A DNA stretch of 64,000 bases from Hypericum androsaemum (lineage: Eukaryota; Streptophyta; Magnoliopsida; Malpighiales; Hypericaceae): positions 14,453,570-14,517,569 of the forward strand of contig OZ023186.1 in NCBI GenBank assembly GCA_963995505.1, given 5' to 3'. Shown piece after piece: positions 46,491 to 59,629 of this stretch; positions within the stretch are counted from its first letter, which is position 1; every line of letters begins with the position of its first letter. The notes beneath the pieces were generated by a model that saw only the letters and a list, made by a program, of their open reading frames with translations, was not told the DNA's origin and did not search any database. A program made the position numbers and the translations under genes.

Positions 46491-49400
46491 CTACGTGTTG
46501 TCTCTGATACATCCAGACCTCAAACACAAACCCAAAAAAACCCAACCCAAGGGATGAGCACAGAAGAACTGGAACCGAAGCTCTTCAGGCAGTTGGTTTT
46601 TGGTAAGCGTGTGAGCTGCTTTGTTCCCTCTACGTCGAACAAACATAAAGTGTCTATTCAGCGCCTTCACTAGAGGTAAACAGTCAGATTCCAAGCAAAC
46701 ATACCTGTGACTGAGAACAAGAGTGAGCACAATGCCCACGAGCATCCCACGAGTTTCCAGCACAGTTGGGTGGGCAGGGCCTTCATATCTTCGAACAAAA
46801 CCTGCAACAAAATGACCAAACTCATCATGAACAAGGGCGCCCACTTGAGCAGCCCTAGAAGGAGTGATCCCTGCATCTGTATTAACTTTAAACCACCCTG
46901 TCTCTGGGGTGGGAGTCGTGTTATTTGCTATCACAAAGTCAATTCAGAGCCGATGCACTGTCTCGAGCACCCTTTGCGCAACCTCGAAAGAAACATCCTT
47001 AAGTACCATCTCATTTCGCACTTTCCAGATACCCCACATCCAAGCCGCTCTCCGTCCTCTTTCAGTCTCATCTTGGGCTGCAAACAAAGTCATACACGCC
47101 TCAACCAAAGATATGCCAAGAAACACTTGAGGATTGATACCCGCCTTCCTCCACAAAGACCACGCGGCCATACACCCAAAGAAGAGGTGGTAACTGGACT
47201 CCTCATTATTCGCACAAAATGGGCAGCCAACGTCCACTTCAAACCCCTCCTCGATATATTAACTCTCACAGGGAGGTTATTGTTTAGAAGCTGCTTCACG
47301 AATGTACGAATCCTGGGGGGCAGTTGAGATTCCATACACAATTCCAAACCTCCCTCGCATGAGTCGAAATCAAAGCCCACCAAGTCTTTAGGTCAATATA
47401 GCATCCTGATCGCACTGTATAAATACCATCCTTGTTATGATGCCAACGTATAATATCCTCCGGAAGCCTAGCACTAACTTAAATCGCACTTATACGCTGT
47501 ATATCTTCCTCAGTAAATAGACACTACAAAAGGTCCTTATCCCACTAGTCTATCCCAGCCACCAGAAGCTCTGTAACTCGTTGGTATAAGTCTGTACGGA
47601 TGTCCTAACTCATCTCTGGAGCCACCTGTCATTCCAAATTCTAACCTTGTTGCCATTACTGATCCTCCATTCAAGATTAGGAGCAAGTAGTGCCATCGCC
47701 TCCCTAATGCTCCTTCAGGTGTAGCTCGGTCTGTAACCAATATTCGCTGTAAGAATATCATCCCGTGGGAAGTATCTTGCTTTCAATACTCTTACCGGCA
47801 AAGAGTCTGGAACAGAAAGTAGTCGCCAAGCCTGTTTGGTAAGCATTGCCCTGTTAGAGCTAACTAACCTCCTAAAACCCAATCCCCCTTCAGCTTTTGA
47901 TCGACACATCCTAATCTAACTGCGCCAATGCATCTTACGTTGACCCTCCTTACTGCCCCAATAAAAAGAACACAATTTTCATCATGTCACATATCGGCAG
48001 GCTATAATAACTCATTATATATGTAGGGATCGATAGTAATACCGACTTAATTAAGGTCTCCCTCCCAGCTCTCGAGAGGAAACGCTCCTTCCATCCCATT
48101 ATCTTCGAAATGTACGGTCCTCAATAGAAGAGAAAATTAGCCTTTTTGACCTTCCCACCATAGTCGATAATTCGAGATACGTGTCCCCTTCGCATCTCCA
48201 AGAAACTACACAATCAGACTTGAGCCACCTCACTCATGTTACCGCTGAAGAAAACCAAACTCTTCTGTATATTCACCCGTAACCCTGATGCCCGAGAGTA
48301 CGTGTCTAACAGTGTAAGAATATTCCTGAGCTTCTCCTCCGTCGCCACCCGAAGTCCATGTAACCGTTGTGCCCCTTCTGCATGCCGAATAAGAGCTGCC
48401 AGCCCCTCTACACATATCAAAAAGAGATAGGGAGAGAGCAGGTCCCCTTAACGCAGTCCCCTCTCCAGTGTAAAGAAATCTCCCACCTGTCCATTAACCT
48501 GCACTGCATACCTAACTGTGCAAACACATCTCATTATGAGGTCAGCAAAAGACTCCTGAAAACCCATAGCCAACAACATCTTTTCAAGAAAATTCCACTC
48601 TATCTTATCATATCCTTTCATCATATCTAACTTTATAGCACAACACCCTGCCTACCTTTCTTTTTTTCTTAAGGTAATGATATGACTCAAAGGCGACTAG
48701 AGCATTATCCGTAATTAAATGACCTAGAAAAAAAGCCCATTAATTCTCGTGAATGATATCATGCAAAAAAACTTTATTCTATTTGTGATTGTCTTATTAA
48801 CAATTTTTATGACCACATTACACAAACTTATAGGCCTAAATTCAGAGCAATTTATTGGTCGTTTAACCTTCGAGATTAAAACAATGATAGTGTCATTCAT
48901 ATTAGAAGGGTCAGCCCCGTTATTAAGCACAGCTAGAGAGGAACACTTTATCGATGGTCCGACAAATATTCCAATGCTTCTAAAAGAAGAGGGGACGCAT
49001 CCCATCAGGCTCCGGTGCTTTTGTTGGGTTCATCTCGCAGAGGGCTGCATACATCTCCTCCCTCATGTAGGGTGCACCTAGCTGTATGTTCATGTCTTCT
49101 GTCACTCCTACATCTACCAAGTTCATCACCTCCTTAACCTGCCCAAAAATCTCAGAGGCAAACAAATTAGTGTAAAAAATTCAAAACTCCCGCTCAATCT
49201 CGATCCACCCTCTCAACTTCTAGCCATTCGGACCATCTAGCTCGAGGATCCAATTTCGTACACCTCAATGTTTCACCTTTTGGTGGAAAAAATTTGTATT
49301 ACAATCCCCTTCACGTAACCAATCCACAATTGACCTTTGTGCCCACATCGCTTCCTCCCTGAATAGCATTTCCTCCTACTACCTACATAAGGTCTCCAAC

Positions 49401-50464
49401 TCATTTTTCCTAGCCGAAGTCAATGGTAGACCCTGCATAGCACTAATTCTCTTTTCCAGTTCTCCTTTCTATTTTCGCACTTTTCCAAACACAGACTTCT
49501 CCAAGACCTTTAGATGTTGTGCACATGACTCTAACTTCAAAGTCAGGTCAGTTCCCAGCGTGCATTCCCATCCAAGTTTAATTTATGTCTCAATGGCTTT
49601 ATGTCTTTCCCACATTTGCTCAAACCAGAATCTCCTATGAGGAGACCTCGTATCTTTGATCTACAGTTGCCCAACCAAAGGAGAGTGATTTGACCCCAAT
49701 CAAGGATGAGCCTCCACCCAAGTATGCGGGTAGAGCTCAAGCCAATCAGCCGAAGCTAGAATATGATCAAGCTTGCACTCAATATGACCTCCATCCTCCT
49801 GACCATTTGTCCAAGTAAACCATAGCCCTGTCTGCTTGACTTATAAAAAACCAAAGTGTTGTATAACCTCCTGGAAATCATCAATCCTTCTTTGAGGGAT
49901 AAGATTACCCCCTCTTTTTCTACCATAGATCCAATTTTATTAAAATCTCTCCCATAAAGCCAATGCAAAGATGACCGCCCTTTTAGTTGCCTGAGGAGAG
50001 CCCAAGACTGATGCCGGTCCTCCGTATTTGGCCACCCATAGAAACATGTAAATCTCCACAGACAAAAATCCACAACTTCCACATCTATATGGTAGAGTGA
50101 GTAAGAAAGCAAATTAACATACATACCTTGATGCCATATGAGAACAAGCCTGCCACTATGCGATCTGCCCGTCCCCTTGCATGAGACATAAACACCACAT
50201 TCGAACCCTAATTTCCAATTCAGATTCTCCGCTTCCACATCTTTGAGCTTTGTCTTAGAAAGGAAGAGGAGATGGGGAGAGTAGGACCTTACCAGCCTGC
50301 TCAGCTGAAGAACCGCTCGCGGACTCCCCAATCTGTAGCAGTTCTACAAGACGGCCTTCATTGCGCCCGGCGGGGCTGTTGACCAGCCATCGCCTGTGTA
50401 GTTGAGGTATCCAGAATATCTGAAACAGCAAAGACCCGTTTGCTAACATGATACTCTGAATCAT
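46491..50464 (-). pseudogene. LINE ORF2 remnant: endonuclease, reverse transcriptase, zf-RVT, RNase H
   Basis: Endonuclease at about 49756-50331: the catalytic Glu of LSETK is Lys here (FLSKTKL), while DFN is kept (GRDFNKI). Reverse transcriptase at about 48200-49170: NPTKAPEPDGM, RPISLCNVVIKIV and ASGLRVNIQKS are recognisable, but the reading passes from HGLRVA directly to TEEKLRNIL (near 48345), so the segment that should contain the FADD catalytic motif is deleted. zf-RVT at about 46944-47240 (CPFCANNEESSYHLFFGC). RNase H at 46491-46934 (KVNTDAGITPS, VLETRGMLVGI). Many stops and frameshifts. Clearly inactive. Confidence 0.9.
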
Positions 50465-50539
50465 CCTAAAAATGCCCTTATTTTTTCCTCAAACTGTTGA
50501 GACCTCTGCCCAACCACTTTGTGCAGCACCACTGGTACC

Positions 50540-51981
50540 TGATGAGTGTGGAAACACTCATCTTTTGTGTTTATTTTAGAGTAGATTTACTGTTGTTTCT
50601 ATTGCTTTTGTTTGTTCTTCATTGTCGTAATGTCATTTATCGTGCATTATTTGTTTTAGTGTAGTCTTATGTTTTTGTTGTGTTTTCTTCATGCTAAGAG
50701 ATTTGGTGAGGTGAAGTGGAGGAAGTGAAGTCACCTTGGGTCATCGTATGCGATTTGATTTGTCGGGAGGAAGGACGCTTAATCGAGACCTCGAAGATGT
50801 GAGCGAGGTGGACCTCTTGTGACTCCAATGCTGATAACTTTCTCATCCAAAGTCTGATGGAGACGAGTGAGATGGCTCTGGAAAGAAGACATCTGGGGCT
50901 ACAACTTTATCTCTAATAGTCTTCTTCAAATTCGGAGTCTAAGAGGGGAGAACGCTGGATTAAATGTCGTGGTCCAATTCTGTCAAGATTTCATCACAAG
51001 TGGGCCGAATTTGAAGACTTGTTTTGGGCCCATTTTGGGCTTTAATTATAATTTTGTGGCTGAGACATTTTGGGGGGAAAAACCTTGTATAAAAGCCTTT
51101 GCTTGGCTTTCCTTTAGAGAGACATGAGATATTTTGGTAACAACTCTCCACTAACTCTTAGATTTGGAAGAGAACTTTGCTCACCATTGTTGGAGTTTGT
51201 AGAGAACTTGAAGGAGAATTTTTGGAAGCTTGAAGATCATCTTGAGCTTTCTCTAACCCTCTCTTTTATGTTTATGCTTTACTTGCTTCATTTAATGGAT
51301 GTGTTTAGTTGTGTAGTTGATATGTGTGAGTAGTTATTTAGTGGGTTTGGTGCCTTGATGGGATCTATTTAGCCTATGGTTTAGTGGGGTTAAAATGCTA
51401 AGGTTTGTGAACTAGTTAATGAGCTTAATGCTTATTCTCGTTTGATTACCTTGATTATGAACATAGTTAGTGTTAATCGCCGAGAGGGGTTAGGATTAAC
51501 GGACTATTTAACTAGTTAAGTAGAAGCCTATTGATGAGAGATCACCTTAGGTGACTAGTTGTCCAAAGGATGGTGATTATAGTTGGTGTTTAGTTAGATT
51601 AGATGGCTAATTTGTCGTGAGAGCGTGGTTAGTTCATCTAAGTCTAGTTAAGAATCGATTTAGACTAGTTTGTCGCGAGAGCGTTGATTAGTTGCCTTCG
51701 AAACATCCGGACCATATCATGAACTTAACAAACCCCATAAGCCATTTGGTTATTTAGGTTGTCATTGGTACCAAGCTCACTCTTGTTTTAAGTGTTTAAT
51801 CCATCACCTTGTTTAGTTGCAATTTTATTTCAAGTAGCATATTGTGTTTGGAATTGACACCTCCATTTCTTATAGTCCTAAACTAGTGGTAGAGTCGAGT
51901 TTGCGGCCTAGCTTAGTCCTTATGGGACGACAATCCCTTACTTACTCATTATTGCGAGAGGGGTGAAAATCCTTCCTTTCA
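50540..51981. mobile_element. solo LTR (1442 bp) with perfect GTACC TSD
   Basis: The segment starts TGATGAGTGTGG and ends CCTTCCTTTCA and is flanked by GTACC at 50535-50539 and 51982-51986. It has no pol domains. On either side the LINE resumes. One LTR with TSD and no internal region is the product of LTR-LTR recombination. The lineage was not determined. Contained open frames (for example 50867-51127) are short and unconvincing. Confidence 0.92.
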
Positions 51982-51986
51982 GTACC

Positions 51987-53250
51987 CGCCCCCGCCCTCC
52001 TTTTCCATGCCCAAAGAGAAGCGCCATCTCAATTGCCTAGAGTTTCCACCAACTCTGATTCCATTAGCTCATTATCTTTGCCCCCTTAGTCATTCGCTAA
52101 ACCCTGCTGGATATGAGGAAGGAGCTTCATCCCCTGATGTGTCACCACTATCAGCCGCTCCTGGTTTTAGCATGTTTCCATGCATAAATCCATCATCTGT
52201 CGTGAAATAGGGAGCATCTTTTACTGTGAAAAAAGAACTCTACGATGAGGAGGAATGTAGCGTGAGATACTGAAATTAGAAGATATTGAGTAAGCGTTAG
52301 AGGTAGCCTAGGGAGAGGGGCTGGAGCCCTCCCCTATCAAAAAGGCCACTCCCTACATGACCAAGCGACTCGTGGCAGAGAGCTAAACTCGTGGGCTAGA
52401 GCGTGACCTGCAACTCCTCTATAAGCATCGATTTATCCATAATTGTTGGAGCAATAACAGCTTTGGGCCCCCTACTCGGATTGCTATTGTCACAGACAAG
52501 TTAAGCTTGCATGCTAGCAGAGAAGTACTCCTGCTCTGGGTCGGCCCACTGGTGCAACACATAGGTGAAGGTCCTCATCCACTTCATGTATCCATTATTC
52601 AGAGTCATTATCGAAACATCATCTTCCTCCAGGTCACATGTTTTCTCGATGTGACCAAGGCAACCGCACCGGTAATAAAAGGACATCATCTTTTTATACT
52701 TGAAGGTCATTGTTGCTACTACGCCCCCATGAAAGCGGATCTTCTTGGACCTCAAGAGCGTAACCCTGGCATCCAAAAGAACTTGGATCCATATGAAATT
52801 TCCTTGTAGCTCTTCCGCACTGTCCATGGCTATAAAGGATCCCACAATATTGCCAATTGCTTGTGCCGTAACTATGTTCCCTCCATTGGTAGATCGTGCA
52901 CTTGCACCCAGAAAGGGACGTGAAAAAGGTCAACTACGGATAGTTGCACATCTTCGGTGATCTCCTTGAGTAGGAGGACATTCTTACCAAATGACCAAGG
53001 CTGATTCTCCAACACCCTATCTAGGTCACGCCTATCCTAAAAAAGAAATTGGAACTTGTTCTGCCCTATTTTGGAGATTGTCAATCTGTATCGTGGGTGC
53101 CTGGCGTCCCTGATGAATAACAAAGGATCAGAGATTGTTATGTAGATCAAGAGAAGTGAGCGTAGTGTCGTAACATTGTGAATAGATTGAGCAAATAGCA
53201 AGGATTGGGATTGAAAGTTGGTATGAGCGCTTCATAAACCCTAGGAAGGT
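51987..53250 (-). pseudogene. LINE ORF1 remnant (DUF4283 / CCHC gag-like)
   Basis: From about 53060 the minus strand reads LLLKEITED.. and HVPFWVQVHDLP, the DUF4283 signature of plant L1 ORF1 proteins, followed after a frameshift by a zinc knuckle FYYRCGCLGHIEKTC at about 52650-52690. These proteins bind the LINE RNA. The frame is broken and the remaining C-terminal part runs into the solo LTR at 51986. Confidence 0.8.
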
Positions 53251-53425
53251 CTCAGACTCCAATAGGGACTAGAAACCCTAGCAGAGGGCTTTTTTTTTAA
53301 TTGCCATCCCTAGTTTAGTTAGAACATTCTTTTGAGTACGTTGTGTGGTTGTATAATATGATTTTTCTATGAGTTTATTTAGGAGGTTTATTTTTTGGTA
53401 AGTAAAATTCTATTGTTTTTAGTTT

Positions 53426-54609
53426 GGACAAATTATCCTCAGGTCCCTGGGGTATGGTCTCCCTACCCCTGGGGTCCCTAGGTTTAAAAAATCTATTATG
53501 CCATCCCCCGTGTTTGGTTTTAGAAACTCTCGGGTCTCTCGCTGATGTCATCAACTATTTTTTTATTTTTGCTAATAAAATGACAAAAAACCCTTAAAAG
53601 ATTAAAAAAATCATCTCCTTCCTCTTGACCAGCCCTTTCTTGCCGACCGCCACCGGCGCCAGCGCTGAGCAGCTCCCGTCGGCTCCCTTCTTCATCCTCC
53701 TCGCCGGCTCAAACAAGATGATGATGACCGGGAAGAGGAAGAGAAGCACTCGTAAAAGCAGATCCAGTCGTCCAAGTCTCCTCCTCCCGCGCTGTCGCCG
53801 ACCTATGCTACATAAGCAAAGAGAACCTCATCCAAGGACACTACCATGACGACCTCCTCAGAAGTTAAAAGCAGATCCAGACGACCTCAACTTCACATCT
53901 CGGCCACCGATCGCCCCTCCAAGGTCGACCCAAATCCCACCCACCACTACGAAACCTGCCGCCGGCAACCGCGTGGGCCATCAAGTACGGGGAGGCCTAA
54001 ACATAGACTTTTGCATCGAAGCTAATTCTCCTCGTGACCCTCTCCCTCTCTCCCTTACGGCCCTAAACTCCTTGTCCTTTTTCCCCAAAAAACAATTTCC
54101 TGATTGGAAGCCCAAAAAATAAACTCATTGGCCCTAAAGAGGCGTTTCTCTCTTTTGTGTTGTTAATATTTCACCACTAAACTGCCATTAAAGCTGAGAT
54201 CTCCAAACACTTCAATGTCAAGAAACAATAGCAGAGAATTAGCAAGCAACTGCAACTTTTACCGGGGAAAGTGGGTTCTCGATCTGGGTTCTTACGTTTA
54301 AGTGTGTTCATGGTTTCGTTGGCTTCCATGTTTATCTGGGTCCATCGATTTTGTTTTCTTTTGTTTGGTGTTCATCTTTTGTTTGTTGTTTATCTTTTTA
54401 TTCGCCTGAGCAAATTTTGGTCGCCAGAGAAGATGACCTGAGGGGTATAACATTTATTTCATAGATAAATTAATAATAAAATAGTTGATGACGTCAGAGT
54501 GAAACCCAAGAGTTTCTAAAATCACGGAAAACGGCATAATAGATTTTATAAACCTAGGGACCTAGGGAGTATGGAGACCATACCCCAGGTACGTGAGGAT
54601 AATTTTTCC
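53426..54609. mobile_element. MULE-C: Pack-MULE-like element, 9-bp TSD
   Basis: A perfect 9-bp TSD TTTTAGTTT is at 53417-53425 and 54610-54618. Left end GGACAAATTATCCTCAGG and right end read inward GGAAAAATTATCCTCACG open inverted arms of about 170 bp with the shared block CTGGGGTATGGTCTCC. A block near the inner arm (CTCGCTGATGTCATC, AAAATGACAAAAA) is also in MULE-B, so the two are related. The GC-rich centre (about 53625-54060) differs from the arms and may be captured DNA; I could not name a donor gene. No transposase. Confidence 0.92.
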
Positions 54610-54636
54610 TTTTAGTTTTTAGTTTTAGTTTAGTGT

Positions 54637-55171
54637 GAGATGGCGAGTAATAGGGTAGGGTATATGTAAGACTCTATTTATATGAGATTGGAGAGTTGAA
54701 CACATATCATACCCTCAATCCTAGAAAAATTTCAGTATTAGACTCATACCTTACCCTACGAATCGATCTTCAGAGTCAACCTTTGAATTAAATGTAAGAC
54801 ATATATGATATTTAATATACATAAAATTGTAATTTAATATATAAATTAAACAAATTATAAGTGTAAGACATTTCAAAACTTCAAGAACAAAACATCAAAT
54901 TTTATAATTTAGGTAATGGTAAAAGGTTATTTGTTTCAAATTATAAATACATAAAGAATTCAAATATACTATAAGCAAATTTTGAGTGATTCATTCTTTA
55001 AGATGTCTTCTGGTTGGTTCTGTAATAATATAATGAATATGTGAAGATTAATCATGAAATATCTAGTATATCAATAAAGAAAGTTAGAATTATACGTACC
55101 TCAAATTTAAGAGAATATCTTCAGTAACCGAAGCATATTCCAAAATATTCAAAAAATATTTTTTGAAGTTC

Positions 55172-55256
<85 letters not shown>

Positions 55257-55530
55257 TAATTAAGGTCTAACTATGATAAGTTAAGATTTAATTAAAGTTT
55301 AATTAGGGTAGGCTCCAAAGTATGATAAAAAGTCAAAGGTATGGTAGAAATTCATATGATTCATATCATACCCTAGATCTCATTTCTAAAAGTTGACTCA
55401 TGCCTATATCATATCGTAGATCCAGTTAAAATTAGCATGTCCCTTGTTTAGTGTAGTGTAGGCTACAAAGTAGTGTAAAAAAACAAGGGTATAACCCGAC
55501 TAACGGGTATGGATTATTCTGTCATCCTTA
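54637..55530. mobile_element. hAT-type non-autonomous element, 8-bp TSD, containing a (TA)n tract
   Basis: A perfect 8-bp TSD TTTAGTGT is at 54629-54636 and 55531-55538. Left GAGATGGCGAGTAATAGGGTAG and right (inward) TAAGGATGACAGAATAATCC resemble hAT termini (TAGGGATGGCAAT-like), followed in both arms by GGGTAGGGTAT / ATACCC blocks. No transposase. Confidence 0.8.
55175..55254. repeat. (TA)n microsatellite, about 80 bp
   Basis: An uninterrupted AT dinucleotide run inside the hAT element. Length is likely to vary between individuals and to be hard to sequence. Confidence 0.95.
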
Positions 55531-55538
55531 TTTAGTGT

Positions 55539-56970
55539 AGTGTATTTTGAAATAGTTTTTGTACAAATATAAAATTAAAGATTAAAAACTTTTTAAGTGG
55601 TAAGATTTGTGTGAACAAACAAGAGAATCTTAAGAAATGATTATTTTGAATTCCAACATGTGAGAGGATTTTGAATGAAAATGATATAAATCAATTAGAA
55701 ATGTATGGAAAATGGACTTTATTTTTGTACCCTTAAGAATTAATTCAAAAAAAATTTGAAGATATAAATTCCATGTTTGGCGAAGATGTGTAAATTTAGT
55801 TATACATGTTCACTCTATTTATTAAATGTGTGAACATGAATACTGCACCTCGAACTAAAATCTTCCACAACAAGTACCATCAATAAAATATACTAATCAT
55901 AGGTCTTCGACGCATGGATTTGCTGGCTATGCATCAGCTTGCGCAGACTAAGAGAGTCCATTGAAGAAAATCACTCCAATGCTCACAAAAATGTTTAAAT
56001 TTTATAGGCAATTTTCAATCTCAAAAACTACAACACGATCAGTACTTCTTCTAAGTATGGTATACTCTCGTAGGGTAACTCTCAAACCAAAATTCATGCT
56101 TCATATCTACATGCTTTCATATTCTCTTCATCTACAAAGCAGACTTCCACGTCCACGAGGACACCAACTACCAGACTTTCCATTACCTCACATGAACACC
56201 TTGTTGGACAATAATCTTGAAATTTACATATCCTTCTTATGAACACCAAGAATATACTAGTGTCGATGTAATTAAAACATACATTTTGTCATTTTAATAA
56301 TTTTAAGCAATATTTTTCAAAAGTTAAAAATTGTATTTCATATAATTTCATAGGAAATAAGAATATACTTTTAGATTAAAGTTTATAATCATATGCTTAT
56401 ACTTCTAAAAAGAGCTTAAATTTATAAAATATAAATAATATATATGATTTCTTTTTGTTAATTTTTCGGTCAAACGTTGGTTAACGATTTGAAAATACAT
56501 TTAACCTGACCCATGCCGATAACTCACGGTTACGATCGTGGTTTATAACAGTAATCACGTTTAACTAGTTTTTAAACAGGAATCATCCATTAACTGACTA
56601 ACAATTTCACTATTAAAAACGGAACCGTGATCCGGACTGCCTAAGGGCTATGCTTTAAAACTGTTTGGGAAATGCTTCTTTTGTTGTGAGCGATGGAACA
56701 AGAGAGTGCAACGAAGTGCATCCCTGTTTACCGGTACACAATCGCGTCTATACCATTATACAAATCCTATTGAGAACGAGTACAACGAAGTGATAGAATG
56801 TATAAGACATTGTTGAAAGAGTCACTCCTTAAATAGTGTCCGAAAATGCTCGACTCCAAATATCAAAGATATAAAAAAAGCGGGCAAAGTTTGCCTGAAG
56901 GCAGAGTTACTAGCATATTGCGGCTACAAGAAAGAGCCAAGTCATTTCAATCATAGCACAAAGTTACTAT
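55539..56970. other. intergenic DNA
   Basis: No gene or bounded repeat is supported. AT-rich. Open frames such as 55961-56242 have no recognisable features. Confidence 0.4.
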
Positions 56971-58675
56971 TGTTGGCCAGAGGATGCTATACTTGATTAG
57001 GATCTAAAGTCGAGGCAAGAATTTAACTCTTTCTCCGTAAGACGAGATTGTCCCGTATTAAGTGCTTACGGGCTATGGCAATCGTCCCCAAGATACAACG
57101 ACTTTCTACTTCGAGTTCATAGCACAACGACTCTCGAAGCTTTGATTAACCTTTGGATACTCTGAACTTTCTTTAGAGAGAGAGAGAGAGAGAGATAGAA
57201 GAGAACAACTATTGCTAAAGAAATATTATGCAATGAGTTATTGGGATAATTTGGAAGTGAGGGGGCAGGCCTATTTATGGGCTACGGAGTGTTGGAAGCA
57301 GGCACTTCCGAGGGGGCAGGAATGTGGCCTGACCAGCCCTCCAGACATCCCTTCGGTTAGCCAGTTTGCTCGTGACTCTTCGGTGGACATTCTGGACAAG
57401 CAACCTTTCGGCTAGGCATATACTCGCACTCCTTCATGAGGCACCCCTTCGACAGCCTGTAGCTTTCCGGAATCGGGAAAAAATCTTAGGGCTCCTCCAG
57501 CTCCTCGCGACGATGCGTACGTCCGAAGTGCAAAGTGTGCCTCAAAGCACCCAATGTGCCATGCGCACATGCACTTGCGCATGCGCGCTTGAATGGTGCT
57601 TCACACCATCCTCACGTCATGTCCGAGTTACCTTTCCAGGTGGTCCACTCATTCCTAGCTACCAAAAGGACACCTCCTTATCAAATGAGGTTCCTTTGCT
57701 CCCACAACCAATGTGAGATTTGTATCCCCTCCCACCTTGGAAACTCCAACCTTAGGTTACAACTTTAAGCATTAATTTTTCATTCATCCGAAATTAGATT
57801 TGAGAAAATAAATATACTAGAATTACTTACACGAAATGTAGAATTCAAAATTACCACTTAATTTGAATTTTATCTAATGGAACTATTTGTTAAAATTGCA
57901 CAAAGTTTGGTCTATTTCCAATATTATATGCCAATTTTTAACAATTCCTTACATGAATGATGATTAATGCATGCTGATACTTTTAAGAAAGTTCCAATGA
58001 ATTATTATTGTATCGAGATAGGTAGCTTATGGCTTTGAACCTTCTCTAGTAAGATGCTATCAGATTTACTTGCTGCTAAGTGAACGCGATGTCTTGAACT
58101 TGTCAGCTTTTGATGTAAACCAAGACAATAATATTTACACAATAATATTTCTAATATCCTTAGTTCTCACGTTGTGTCCGCTTCGGCCATGGACCTTATC
58201 TTGGATTCATAAGTATTTTTTCTATTTGAAGCGGCCTCACTTTACACTTATATAGGTGATCTCCTATCAGGAGTATCCTACCATATTCTACCTTTATCTA
58301 GTATAGGAATCATTAAATGCGTAGTCGCTTAACCTAACCATACCTCTGCAAGTTAGTACTTGGGTAGCTTCTGAGAATGGGATAAGTTCCAAGTGATCAT
58401 CTTAACCATCCATAACTTAGTTGTCTCATTGAACCAAGTTTGTGGGATCTCCACTCATCATGGTTGAGTTACCGCTATGAATATTTTTAATGTGTGGGTT
58501 TTAACCTCATTCCCCTTACTGCATTATATCTTTGATCTCTGTTGATTTCTTTCGTCAAATGATCTACTATGTTGTCTTTGGACTTCACATAATTAATGAT
58601 AATTATACCACCAGAGATCAATTGTCTAAAGGTGTTATGTCTCCTACGGATGTGTCGACACTTACCGTTGTATAG
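56971..58675 (-). mobile_element. Copia-3: truncated copia of the Copia-2 family (3' LTR plus RNase H end)
   Basis: LTR at 56971-57943 (TGTTGGCCAGAGG...TTTTTAACA on the plus strand) matches the Copia-2 LTRs. The sequence from 57944 follows 29939 onward of Copia-2, including the RNase H C-terminal region (HIRRRHNTFRQLISGG) at about 58487-58680. The match stops abruptly near 58675, where a LINE fragment begins. No 5' LTR or upstream pol is present, so it is a 5'-truncated relic. Confidence 0.88.
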
Positions 58676-59545
58676 TCCTACTGCCTTTAACAGCCTCAAT
58701 AATGTCAGAGTTATGAAAGTATAGTCTTTTGAAAATTTTATAGCACAATGAACTCTTGTTTAAGTTTAATTTTTAGGCTTGTTTAGCAAGTAAATCTAGG
58801 TTGAACAATTTTAAATCCTTAAAAACTAATCCACCAGAATGTTTAGATAGTGTCCATTTTTTTCAATTCAACCGATGGATTTTTCTATGCTCAACATCTC
58901 CCGACCACCAAAATTTTGCCAATAAATTGTTTAACTTATCACAGAAAGAGATAGGAAACAATTACACTGCATAACATAGCAAGGAACTGTAGATAAGACA
59001 ACTTTTATAAAAACTTTCCTGCTAGAAGTGGCGAGAAACTTTTGTTTCTACCCTTAGACTTTATGTCTTATTTCGATCTGCCCCAAAAGGAGGGTAGACC
59101 AATGTACTTATCCTTTGTGTCCATTTGCTACATTTCCAGAATTGAGCAGATCGTCAACATCTTTTCTTCAATTTTTCCTCTTGGAAAACATATAATAGAC
59201 TTTTGGAAATTTATTTCCTGGCTTGAAAGAGAGAAGAGTTAACTAGAAGTGCTTTAAGCACTCTAGCTTCATCAGTAGTAGCTCTCCTAAATAAAAGAGT
59301 GTCATCAACAAATAATATGCGAGTGAGAATAGGACACTGACGATTGAAAGCAAAGTCTTGAATCTGGCCCATGATTCTGAGCTGATTAATATATGTGTAA
59401 ATGTATCAGAGATGAACAGAAACAAAAAAAATGAGATAAATGATATCCTTGCCTAATCCCCCTTGAGGGATCAAACCAATGAAGTGGTTCACCATTAAAT
59501 AGAATGCTATAGAATGTTGATGTAACACAACTCATGATACAAGAA
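58676..59545 (-). pseudogene. LINE reverse-transcriptase fragment
   Basis: Minus-strand reading recovers plant LINE reverse transcriptase: SILFNGEPLHWFDPSRGIRQG near 59440-59510, then LFVDDTLLFRRAT near 59260-59320 (the FADD site with V for A), then a downstream FWWSGD.EHRKIH segment near 58880-58920. It has stops and frameshifts, no 5' part and no A-tail. It is a different copy from the LINE at 46330, which lacks this motif altogether. The left end abuts the Copia-3 break. Confidence 0.8.
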
Positions 59546-59629
59546 ATTCATTTAATGTTACGTCTCATATTACTCCTCCTCATCTCTTTTTTTCTTCTTA
59601 TTTCTTTGTTTCCTCTGCTTTCTTCTTTG

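Larger units (their letters stand above)
46330..53318 (-). mobile_element. L1-type LINE with 10-bp TSD, interrupted by a solo LTR
   Basis: TTAGAACATT is at 46320-46329 and 53319-53328. The minus-strand 3' end is a short A-run at the left edge, overlapping the TSD. Minus-strand order is ORF1-like (DUF4283 and zinc knuckle), endonuclease, reverse transcriptase, zf-RVT, RNase H, which is the plant L1 layout. Removing the 1442-bp solo LTR leaves about 5.5 kb, close to full length. Both ORFs are broken and key catalytic parts are lost. Confidence 0.92.

Noticed and set aside
53625..53849. 74-codon basic frame in MULE-C
   Set aside because: Low complexity, no recognisable fold, start inside captured-like DNA. 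Left as part of the element.
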